This document shows, piece after piece, positions 17,043-24,052 of a stretch of DNA of 64,000 bases. Numbering within the stretch: the first letter of the stretch is position 1; every line of letters starts with the position of its first letter. The notes below the pieces were generated by a model, which saw only the letters and a list, made by a program, of their open reading frames with translations, was not told the origin of the DNA and searched no databases. This DNA comes from DTDR01 sp964505415 (lineage in GTDB: Bacteria > Hydrothermota > Tepidihabitantia > Tepidihabitantales > DTDR01): contig CAZDHW010000008.1 in NCBI GenBank assembly GCA_964505415.1, positions 4,708 to 68,707 on the forward strand, given 5' to 3'. The translations under genes and the position numbers were made by a program.

Positions 17043-17940
17043 ACTTTTGTTATTGATATTTGATTTTGTTTTTGCCGCTACTTTTAATTTTCAGCAAGGG
17101 TTTATTTACGATGATAACATCTACCGATTTTCTAAAAAGGATTTACAAGCCTTTGAGCGCGGAGAGAAAGATAAAGATTATAAGACAACCGATGATTTAA
17201 TTGGGGAAATTATTTTAAAATTAAATTTCTATCAAGAGGATTTTAAATTTTCTTTTGAAAGCCAATATAAAAACTATTTTCAGAACCGAAAAAAGAGTTA
17301 TCAAGGATATAAATTGACTATTAGTTTTTTAAAGGTTGATTTTGGCTATTCTTTTATGCCTAATTATTATCTCCGCAATTTTTATCAAAAACCCTGTTTT
17401 TATACTGAACATGCCTTCTTTTCTTTTATTAGGTTGAATAGTTTTACTATTGGTTTAAAAAATGAGATTGATTTTTATAATAAGGATTTTCAGTATTATA
17501 ATTCTAATATTTTTTCTACTCTTTTAAAATACGAAAAAGATTTTGATAGTAAATACCAAATAAAAACAACATTGGCTCTTACGAAAAATTTCTTAATTAG
17601 CAGATTGAAGGAAAACGAGCCAGACATTGCCTATTTCCAAATTGGTAATCAGTGGCAGATAAAAAGAAGAGAAGATTTTTTTGACCTCAGCGGGTTTGTT
17701 GAAATTAAAAGAAGAAATTATTTAACGAAAAGAGATATTTTCCACAAAGATCGGCTTGATTATCTTTTTGCTTTTGGTTGGGAAATTTTGCTAAAATTGA
17801 AAAAAGATTTACAATTAAGCTTTGGCTATGAGTACGAAAGGAGCGATTGTAAGATACCTTATAAAGAAGAGTATGAAGATATTAAGAATTATTATAAAAA
17901 TATCTTTTATTTAAAATTGGCAAAAGGAGGAAAGTTATGA
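17023..17940 (+). CDS. predicted outer-membrane beta-barrel protein of the pgs operon
   Basis: 305 residues. The signal peptide spans about 1-19 (LLLLIFDFVFAATF). FNFQQGFIYDDNIYRFS follows, a pattern often seen at the start of outer-membrane barrels. The rest alternates aromatic and polar residues with many Tyr and Phe and no long hydrophobic helix, and it ends in a strand-like FYLKLAKG. It overlaps both neighbours. By position it could be the outer-membrane pore or anchor for the poly-gamma-glutamate product; that function is inference. Confidence 0.65.
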   Translation: MRKEGFKLLLLIFDFVFAATFNFQQGFIYDDNIYRFSKKDLQAFERGEKDKDYKTTDDLIGEIILKLNFYQEDFKFSFESQYKNYFQNRKKSYQGYKLTISFLKVDFGYSFMPNYYLRNFYQKPCFYTEHAFFSFIRLNSFTIGLKNEIDFYNKDFQYYNSNIFSTLLKYEKDFDSKYQIKTTLALTKNFLISRLKENEPDIAYFQIGNQWQIKRREDFFDLSGFVEIKRRNYLTKRDIFHKDRLDYLFAFGWEILLKLKKDLQLSFGYEYERSDCKIPYKEEYEDIKNYYKNIFYLKLAKGGKL

Positions 17941-19142
17941 AGAAAATTCTCTTTTTGCTATTAATTGTTATTTTCTGTAATTACCCCATAAAAGAAGAGG
18001 CGGTAAAAATTTTAAAACCTTCAGAAGATGAAATTTTTTCACCCTTCTCAGAAATTGAGTTTCTTTGGGAAGATAAAGCAAGCGCCTTGGCTTATTTTTT
18101 TGTCTTAGATGATACCAATACTTTTAAAACACCAGTTTTAGAAACTACCTTAACAACTAACAGTTTAATTTTAAAAGAACTAAAAGAAGGTTCCTATTAT
18201 TTTAAAGTGAGATATTTAACAATTGATTCGGTCTATTCTGATTGGAGTGAACCCCGAAGATTGACAGTGAAACTTTTAGATTTGCAGAATAATTTTAAAA
18301 CCGCCGGTTATCCTAATGATATTTTAGTTTTTAACAATTATATCTTTACGGCTTCTTCCCAAGCGGGATTAGAGGTTTTTAATGAGCAGGGAAAGATTTT
18401 AAATTTTTCTGACAGAAGAAATGTTCTTTACGGATTGGCTTTAGATACTTTAAGAAATTTTTTATATCTGGCTTATGGGGAAAAAGAATTAAGTATTTTA
18501 AATTTAGCTTTTTTACCCGATTCTCTTTACGAAATAAATTCTTTATCTTGGCCGATTGCCTATGCCTATGATGTGAGCATATTAAACGATAGTTTGGTAG
18601 TAATTGCGGCGGATAGACAATTTTTAGTAGTGAATGTAAAAGATACCTCTTTTTTGTATACTATTGCCCAAATCTATTTCCCTTCTTCTTTAAGGGGTTC
18701 TTTCACAAATAAAGATTTTATCTATCTTGCCTGTGAACAAGAAGGAGTTTATATTTATCAATTAACGGATACTATTAGTTTTTTAACTAATATTGATACC
18801 CCAAATAATGCGAGAGATTTGGTTGGTAATGATACTTTATTGTTTGTTGCTGATGGTAGGGGGATAAGTATAATTGATATTAAGGATAAGAAAGAGCCAA
18901 TATTTAAAAAGGAAATTCCGATTACTGGTTATTGTAAGAAAATTTATTTAGCCGATTCTTTGTTATTTGCTGCCTGTGGCGATGGCGGTTTAAAGATTTA
19001 TAAACTTACTAATGATGAAGAATATTTAAAATTGATAAGCGAAAGAAAATTTAGTGACTGCCGAGCAGTTTTCTTTGATAATCGTTATCTTTACGTAGCT
19101 ACTCGGGATGAAGGAATATTAATTTACCAATTGATTTATTAG
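17937..19142 (+). CDS. predicted beta-propeller lipoprotein (LVIVD-like repeats)
   Basis: 401 residues. The signal peptide ends at IFC (Cys14), a plausible lipobox. A fibronectin-like part follows (about 25-100, SEIEFLWEDKASALAYFFVL ... VYSDWSEPRRLTVK). The remainder has five or six repeats of the type DILVFNNYIFTASSQAGLEVF, NKDFIYLACEQEGVYIYQL and DSLLFAACGDGGLKIYKL, characteristic of LVIVD-type propellers. AAGGAGG precedes the ATG, which overlaps the upstream stop. The stop codon TAG is complete, just before the assembly gap. Likely an extracytoplasmic scaffold or binding protein and the last visible gene of the pgs operon. Confidence 0.75.
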   Translation: MKKILFLLLIVIFCNYPIKEEAVKILKPSEDEIFSPFSEIEFLWEDKASALAYFFVLDDTNTFKTPVLETTLTTNSLILKELKEGSYYFKVRYLTIDSVYSDWSEPRRLTVKLLDLQNNFKTAGYPNDILVFNNYIFTASSQAGLEVFNEQGKILNFSDRRNVLYGLALDTLRNFLYLAYGEKELSILNLAFLPDSLYEINSLSWPIAYAYDVSILNDSLVVIAADRQFLVVNVKDTSFLYTIAQIYFPSSLRGSFTNKDFIYLACEQEGVYIYQLTDTISFLTNIDTPNNARDLVGNDTLLFVADGRGISIIDIKDKKEPIFKKEIPITGYCKKIYLADSLLFAACGDGGLKIYKLTNDEEYLKLISERKFSDCRAVFFDNRYLYVATRDEGILIYQLIY

Positions 19143-19143
19143 G

Positions 19144-19243
19144 NNNNNNNNNNNNNNNNNNNNNNNNNNNNNNNNNNNNNNNNNNNNNNNNNNNNNNNNN
19201 NNNNNNNNNNNNNNNNNNNNNNNNNNNNNNNNNNNNNNNNNNN
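19144..19243. other. assembly gap (100 N)
   Basis: One hundred undefined bases, the usual placeholder for a scaffold join of unknown size. The distance and adjacency of the sequences on either side are therefore not certain. Confidence 0.99.
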
Positions 19244-19377
19244 TTTTATTATTTAGCTCTTTTGTGATATTTACTTTTTATCCTTTACCCAATTTTTTAT
19301 TTCGCGCCCCCATCACTTTTAAATAGGGGGTTATAAAATAAGTTTAAACCAAAATTAATTTTTCCAGTTTAGCTAAA

Positions 19378-19599
19378 TTATTTAATTAGTTTTGCTACTT
19401 TAAATATTGATAAACAAAAGATTATTCCTAAAAGAAAATAAAAGGTTAGTGAAAAAATCCTCTTTACGAAATTTATTAATCCCCTTGGGAACTGTTTTCT
19501 ATACTCTCCAGGGGACAGACCTCTTTCATCTTTTATTTTCAATCCTTTCTTTAACCTCTTTTTAAATATTGGGAAAAATTGAAAATTCCTATTAGCCAT
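19378..19599 (-). CDS. small putative membrane protein, unknown
   Basis: 73 residues: a basic N-terminal half (with KIKDERGLSPGEYRKQFPRG) followed by one hydrophobic helix (about 50-66, LTFYFLLGIIFCLSIF). The ATG at 19599 has only a weak GAGG upstream and no clear -35 box. The composition is protein-like but there is no recognised family and the gene could be spurious. The bases from 19244 to 19377 and 19600 to 19660 hold nothing else recognisable. Confidence 0.4.
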   Translation of the reverse strand: MANRNFQFFPIFKKRLKKGLKIKDERGLSPGEYRKQFPRGLINFVKRIFSLTFYFLLGIIFCLSIFKVAKLIK

Positions 19600-19671
19600 A
19601 ATATTAATAGCCTCATTTTATTATGTAATATAACGAAGAAAGAACTATTTATCTTACCCCATTTTTTAATA

Positions 19672-19700
19672 TTGACTTTTATTTATTTATAATTAATAAT
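19672..19700 (+). promoter_or_regulatory. promoter of the exonuclease gene, leaderless arrangement
   Basis: TTGACT (19672-19677), 17-base spacer, AATAAT (19695-19700). The ATG at 19709 is eight bases after the -10 box and has no ribosome binding site. Confidence 0.6.
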
Positions 19701-19708
19701 TACCAAAG

Positions 19709-20317
19709 ATGTTTTTAATTATTTTAATAATCCTGCTATTTTCTCTCTTCCTCTATCTCTTTTTGAGAAAGAAAATAATATTAAAAAAAATTAAAAAATA
19801 TTACGAAGAAGGCAGGGATTTTGTGGCAATTGATTTGGAGACAACCGGACTCAATCCGAAAAAAGATGAGATTATTGAAGTGGGAGCCTATAAATTTAAT
19901 ATTAAAGGAAAAAGTGAAGAATACGGCAAATTGGTTAATCCGCAAAGAGTTATTCCCCAAGAAATAACAAAATTGACCAAGATTACTCAAGAAATGGTTA
20001 AAGATAAACCTTCTTTTTCGGAGATTAAAGAAGAGTTTTGTTCTTTTATTGGTGAGAGCATCATTTTGGGTTGGAATTTAGCCTTTGATTTAGCTTTTTT
20101 AAAAAGAAAGGGAATAAAGTTAAAAAATCCTGCTTACGATGTTTTGAAAATAAGTAAAATAGTTTTACCAAAAAAGATTAATAAAAAGAAGAGAAGTTTT
20201 TCTCTCTCCGCTATTGCCAAGGATTTTAATATTTTGGTAAAAGAACGTCACCGGGCATTGGCTGATGCTAAAACCCTTCAAGAAGTTTTTTTAAAGCTGG
20301 TTAAATTAATTAATTAG
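19709..20317 (+). CDS. membrane-anchored DnaQ-like 3'-5' exonuclease
   Basis: 202 residues. An N-terminal transmembrane helix (2-20, LIILIILLFSLFLYLFL) and a basic linker precede a DEDDh exonuclease domain: VAIDLETTGLNP (Asp42, Glu44), EIIEVGAYKF, LVNPQRVIPQEITKLTKIT, ILGWNLAFDLAFL with the second Asp, and ERHRALADAKT with the His and last Asp (about 181-186). This is the DNA polymerase III epsilon fold. The usual epsilon subunit is soluble, so the membrane anchor points to a different role, such as degrading nucleic acid at the membrane. It overlaps the convergent serpin gene by eight bases. Confidence 0.88.
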   Translation: MFLIILIILLFSLFLYLFLRKKIILKKIKKYYEEGRDFVAIDLETTGLNPKKDEIIEVGAYKFNIKGKSEEYGKLVNPQRVIPQEITKLTKITQEMVKDKPSFSEIKEEFCSFIGESIILGWNLAFDLAFLKRKGIKLKNPAYDVLKISKIVLPKKINKKKRSFSLSAIAKDFNILVKERHRALADAKTLQEVFLKLVKLIN

Positions 20318-21437
20318 GTTGAAAAAGGGCACCAAGAAATAGAAAGAGATTGTTTTCTTTTTCAGCAATTAAAAAAAGAAATGGTCTATTGACAAACATT
20401 TTAAATCTTTCTCTTACAGCAGTTAAAGAAATTTCTACCGAAGTGGCAGCCGCCGCTTCGGTTCCTTCTTCTGTCACTTCTAAATAACTTTTATGTTTTA
20501 CTTCGGAAATATAAAGATTTTGCGGTTTCCTATTAGCAATTTTAGAAAAATCGGCTTCCCTCGGTTCAAAGGCAATACTTAAATTTAGATTTTTTAAAAT
20601 TTCGTTTAATACCTTTTCGTATTCCAGCTTAAATTTGGGGATAATTATCTCTCCTTCTTTTTTAGAAAAAGCCGAAAGATATCTTTTTAAATCGGCATAA
20701 GATAAATCACTAATAAATTTTGTTAATGGATAATCTTCTTTCGGTAAAAAGATATAAAAACCAAATTTTTCGTTCTTATAGGGAAGATAAATAGCCTGAA
20801 GATTTTCATCTTCGTAATATAAAAATTCTCCTTCTTTTCTCATGAAAATAGTCTTCTTTTTACTTTTGTCTTCTAAAATAAAATTATCTTCAAAGGTATT
20901 TTCAAATTTTTTCTGCCACAACCCTTGAAAATAGATACCGTTGATGATATACAAGACAACCAAAGGTTTTATCTTATCAATTATCTTTTCGATCTTTCCT
21001 TGGGTTTTCTCTTTTACCCAATTATTAATTATCGCTACTGCTTTTCTATCATTAAAATCTAACCTTTTTATTTCACTTTCATAATAATTTTTATTTATTG
21101 AAAGAAAATCTTTCTTAACTTTAATCTCCTTTCTTAAAAAGAGACCATTGGCAATTTTTAATATAATAGCTTTCTCTTTTTTTAAATTTTTTAAAAGGTT
21201 CTTATTAATTTTATTGATACTATCTAAGGAAAAATCTTTTAAAAAAAGGGATTTTTTAAAAGCTTCGGCAGTTTTTCCCTCGGCACCGTTATAAGTAATT
21301 AATAAGGCTTCAAAAATAGAAAAAGGGGAAATAAAAGTATTTTCTTTTTTCTCCGAGATTAATGATTGAAATAGTTTTAAGCCAAATTGATTATTGGCAT
21401 CGGAAAAATTTAAAAGAAAAAAAATTATGAAAATCAT
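20310..21437 (-). CDS. serpin, probably exported and inhibitory
   Basis: 375 residues with a short signal peptide (1-13). Serpin landmarks include NTFISPFSIFEALLITYNGA, INNWVKEKTQGKIEKII, LYIINGIYFQGLWQKKF, FYIFLPKEDY and the C-terminal VNRPFLFLIAEKENNLFLFL. The reactive-loop hinge reads EEGTEAAAATS, the small-residue pattern of inhibitory serpins, which trap serine or cysteine proteases by loop insertion. Counting from the hinge, P1 falls near SLTA. There is no clear promoter of its own; the terminator of the upstream lipoprotein lies 11 bases before the start, so expression may come from read-through. Confidence 0.93.
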   Translation of the reverse strand: MIFIIFFLLNFSDANNQFGLKLFQSLISEKKENTFISPFSIFEALLITYNGAEGKTAEAFKKSLFLKDFSLDSINKINKNLLKNLKKEKAIILKIANGLFLRKEIKVKKDFLSINKNYYESEIKRLDFNDRKAVAIINNWVKEKTQGKIEKIIDKIKPLVVLYIINGIYFQGLWQKKFENTFEDNFILEDKSKKKTIFMRKEGEFLYYEDENLQAIYLPYKNEKFGFYIFLPKEDYPLTKFISDLSYADLKRYLSAFSKKEGEIIIPKFKLEYEKVLNEILKNLNLSIAFEPREADFSKIANRKPQNLYISEVKHKSYLEVTEEGTEAAAATSVEISLTAVRERFKMFVNRPFLFLIAEKENNLFLFLGALFQPN

Positions 21438-21447
21438 AAAAAAATAA

Positions 21448-21477
21448 AAAGGGGGCGGTTTATTTTCCGCCCCCTTT
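21448..21477 (-). terminator. intrinsic terminator of the TRL-like lipoprotein gene
   Basis: Perfect 11-base inverted repeat: AAAGGGGGCGG (21448-21458), 8-base loop, CCGCCCCCTTT (21467-21477). Read on the minus strand it is followed by TTTATTTTTT, as a Rho-independent terminator should be. It separates the lipoprotein gene from the serpin gene. Confidence 0.9.
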
Positions 21478-21487
21478 CTCTTACTTA

Positions 21488-21826
21488 TTATTCGCCGTAG
21501 ACGATAGTTTTGTAAGTGGCGATAATACCTAAGATGTTGGTTACTTGATAATCAATGTGATGGATTTTTGTTATTCCACCATTTCTCATTGCGGCTTCAA
21601 TGCTGGCATCACCAGTGCAAATAAGTCCTAAAATGGAGGTTAAAGAGGCTTCGCCAACTTTTGAATAAGTGGCGGCCTTTTCGCCATAGTAGCTCGCATA
21701 AGGAAGGGGCATTTTGGTATCCTGATAGAGGCTACCGCCGCCACCCATAGCAATCATTGCTCCGCAACCGGTTAGAGTCATGATTGAAAATAAACCAATT
21801 AAAGAAAATAATAATAACTTCCTCAT
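21488..21826 (-). CDS. TRL-like family lipoprotein
   Basis: 112 residues. The signal peptide ends in lipobox LTGCG (Cys21). The body is LYQDTKMPLPYASYYG, ATYSKVGEASLTSILGLICT, GDASIEAAMRNGGITKIHHID and TNILGIIATYKTIVYGE, the conserved order of the TRL-like (tRNA-associated locus) family. Members are small envelope lipoproteins without a defined function. It has a strong promoter, an AAGGAGG site (21831-21837) and a terminator, so it looks like an abundant monocistronic transcript. Confidence 0.88.
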   Translation of the reverse strand: MRKLLLFSLIGLFSIMTLTGCGAMIAMGGGGSLYQDTKMPLPYASYYGEKAATYSKVGEASLTSILGLICTGDASIEAAMRNGGITKIHHIDYQVTNILGIIATYKTIVYGE

Positions 21827-21854
21827 ACTTCCTCCTTTTTAGGCATAACTTTTT

Positions 21855-21882
21855 ATTATAAAAATTTTTTTCTTTATGTCAA
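21855..21882 (-). promoter_or_regulatory. promoter of the TRL-like lipoprotein gene
   Basis: On the minus strand, TTGACA (21877-21882), 16-base spacer, TATAAT (21855-21860), both perfect consensus boxes. It gives a leader of about 22 bases with AAGGAGG. Confidence 0.85.
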
Positions 21883-21894
21883 TAAGAAGAAAAA

Positions 21895-21922
21895 TTGACT
21901 TTATTATCAATTTGTTTAAAAT
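21895..21922 (+). promoter_or_regulatory. promoter of moxR, leaderless arrangement
   Basis: TTGACT (21895-21900), 16-base spacer, TAAAAT (21917-21922). ATG 21928 comes five bases later, so the mRNA should begin at or beside the start codon. An upstream TTG at 21895 falls in the -35 box itself and is not the start. Confidence 0.75.
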
Positions 21923-21927
21923 TAATT

Positions 21928-22905
21928 ATGGAAAGCGAAGAGATAATTATAAAATTAAGGGAAGCAAAAAGGGCGATAGCGGGAGAGTTAAAAAAGGTTA
22001 TTGTTGGTCAAGAAGCAATAATTGAAAAAATTTTAATCACTTTAATTGCCAATGGTCACGCCTTAATTATTGGTGTTCCGGGTTTAGCGAAGACTTTAAT
22101 TGTTAATACTTTAGCCCAAGTTTTAAACCTTTCTTTTAAAAGGATTCAATTTACCCCGGATTTGATGCCTTCGGATATTACCGGAACCGAAATAATTGAG
22201 GAGGATAAGACCACCGGGAAGCGGGAGTTTCGTTTTGTGAAAGGTCCAATTTTTGCCAATATAATCTTAGCTGATGAGATAAACCGCACACCACCAAAAA
22301 CCCAAGCTGCTTTATTACAGGCAATGCAAGAATATAAAGTAACGGTTGGCAATGAAACTTATCCCTTGCCCCAGCCCTTCTTAGTCTTAGCCACCCAAAA
22401 TCCTATTGAAATGGAAGGAACTTATCCTTTACCCGAAGCCCAACTTGACCGTTTTATGTTTTCTATCAATATTACTTATCCTTCAAAAACTGAGGAGAAA
22501 GAGATTGTAAAATTAACTACTTCTGCTTATCAGCCAAATATCAAACCGATTCTTTCGGCAAAAGAGATATTAGAGTTGCAAACCCTTTTGCGGAAGGTAC
22601 CGGTTGCCGAAGAGATTTTAGATTATGCGGTAACCTTGGTGAGGGCAACAAGACCTCAAGAAAATAGTTATAAGATTGTTAAAGATTATGTGAGTTGGGG
22701 TGCTTCGGTAAGGGCATCTCAATATTTAATTTTGGGAGCTAAGGGAAAGGCAATTTTGGATGGGCGACCAACACCCACAATTGACGATGTTCGGGAAATT
22801 GCCCCTTTGGTTTTAAGGCACCGAATTGTTTTAAATTTTGCTGCCGAAGCGGATGGTATTTCGGCTGATGATATTATTGAAAAACTGTTGAAAGAGATAA
22901 AATGA
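21928..22905 (+). CDS. MoxR-family AAA+ ATPase
   Basis: 325 residues. VIVGQEAIIEKILITLIANGH precedes Walker A GVPGLAKT (49-56). Walker B is NIILADEINRTPPKTQAALLQAM, and LVLATQNPIEMEGTYPLPEAQLDRFM is the MoxR signature. The C-terminal lid contains SWGASVRASQYLILGAKGKA and VLRHRI. MoxR ATPases act as chaperones in maturation of envelope or metal-containing complexes, usually beside DUF58 and VWA genes; here the partner genes are absent and a YceD gene follows with a four-base overlap. Confidence 0.95.
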   Translation: MESEEIIIKLREAKRAIAGELKKVIVGQEAIIEKILITLIANGHALIIGVPGLAKTLIVNTLAQVLNLSFKRIQFTPDLMPSDITGTEIIEEDKTTGKREFRFVKGPIFANIILADEINRTPPKTQAALLQAMQEYKVTVGNETYPLPQPFLVLATQNPIEMEGTYPLPEAQLDRFMFSINITYPSKTEEKEIVKLTTSAYQPNIKPILSAKEILELQTLLRKVPVAEEILDYAVTLVRATRPQENSYKIVKDYVSWGASVRASQYLILGAKGKAILDGRPTPTIDDVREIAPLVLRHRIVLNFAAEADGISADDIIEKLLKEIK

Positions 22906-23399
22906 AAAAAGTTGATAAGCGTTTTCTTTTTATTGTTGGTAATTTAAAAGAAGGGGATAACCAGATTGAAATGGAGTTTTCACCCCAGGAGGTGCTTTCT
23001 TATTATGAAGATAAAAGTGACTTGAAAAATACGAAGAATAAAAAAATGCTTATCTACCTTGCCTGTTTTTTAAGTTTTGGTAATAAGATAAAACTAAAGC
23101 TAAATCTTTTTAAAAGTGGTGACAAAGTGATTGCGGAAGGCGATATGTTTTTTACTATGAATCTTATCTGCGCTTTATGTAATAAGGAATTTACTTTAAA
23201 TGCTAAAGAAAAACTTCATTGTGTATATTTAAAAGAGATTAAAAATAAATATCTTCCTCAAGAAAAAGAAATTAGTAAAGAGGAAACCTCCCAAGAATAT
23301 TATCTTACCCAGATAAATATTTTGCCTTTAATTTACGATACTTTGATTTTAGCTATCCCTATCGCTCCCCATTGTCCAGAATGCGAAAAGAACCTTTAG
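22902..23399 (+). CDS. YceD family protein (DUF177)
   Basis: 165 residues. The core matches DUF177: a C-x2-C pair (CALC, near 90-93) followed by FTLNAKEKLHCVYL, an acidic stretch, INILPLIYDTLILAIPIAPHC and a final CPEC pair. YceD homologues often precede rpmF and are linked to 23S rRNA or ribosome maturation; here no rpmF follows. It overlaps moxR by four bases and the convergent acetyltransferase by four bases. Confidence 0.8.
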   Translation: MKKVDKRFLFIVGNLKEGDNQIEMEFSPQEVLSYYEDKSDLKNTKNKKMLIYLACFLSFGNKIKLKLNLFKSGDKVIAEGDMFFTMNLICALCNKEFTLNAKEKLHCVYLKEIKNKYLPQEKEISKEETSQEYYLTQINILPLIYDTLILAIPIAPHCPECEKNL

Positions 23400-24052
23400 A
23401 TTTTTTCAAACAAAATCTGCCACCACTTTTTCTCTTTTAAGATTTTTTCCATTATAAAACTGCCTTCTTGGATAAACGGACGAAATTCTGAAGCGTAATA
23501 AAGTCTCCTTTGGGAAGGGTCATGGGGATACCATCTTCTTCCTTGTTTTAATATCCGGTGTAAAGTGTGGTCAATGGCTCCCGCTTGGGTTTTAAAACCG
23601 TAGTCTAAAAAGGTGATGAGCATTGCCACATGCCGGGGATAGCCAACAATTGAGTAGGCTTTGTTAGCTTTTGCTAATTCGATGCCAATTTCGCATAATA
23701 ATTTAGAAAAACCTTGGCCACGGAATTTTGGTCGGATATAGGCCCGGGTAAGTTCCCAGCGGTGTTCTTCTTTCGCTTTTAAACCTTCTTTCCAATCAGG
23801 GTCTAAACGGACATAACCGATAGGTTCCGTAGGGTAGTTTACCCAGATCTCTAAAAGTTTTTCATCGGTAATAATATCCAGATATTGATAAAAGCCGATA
23901 ATGAATTCGTAAAGGGAAAATTTAACTGGCGTTTCCATCGTGATTTTAGCTTGGGGTAAATCGTTGATAAAATCTTTGACGGTTTTTAAATCCTTTGTTG
24001 GTACCGTTAGTAAAATTTTTCTTACAATTTCGTTAATTATCTCTTTTTTCAT
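23396..24052 (-). CDS. GNAT-family N-acetyltransferase
   Basis: 218 residues. The acetyl-CoA-binding motif A is visible as LTRAYIRPKFRGQGFSKLL (about 103-121), preceded by YVRLDPDWKEGLKAKEEHRW and followed by YSIVGYPRHVAMLITFLDYGF. The ends are longer than in a minimal GNAT domain (N-terminal ~65 and C-terminal ~50 residues). It starts four bases inside the ftsK 3' end. The substrate is unknown. Confidence 0.8.
   Translation of the reverse strand: MKKEIINEIVRKILLTVPTKDLKTVKDFINDLPQAKITMETPVKFSLYEFIIGFYQYLDIITDEKLLEIWVNYPTEPIGYVRLDPDWKEGLKAKEEHRWELTRAYIRPKFRGQGFSKLLCEIGIELAKANKAYSIVGYPRHVAMLITFLDYGFKTQAGAIDHTLHRILKQGRRWYPHDPSQRRLYYASEFRPFIQEGSFIMEKILKEKKWWQILFEKI

Noticed and set aside
19490..19530. 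GGGGACAGACC-type sequence suggesting a REP or IS200-like element
   Set aside because: Only one copy, no inverted repeat or transposase nearby; it lies within the possible 73-residue gene.
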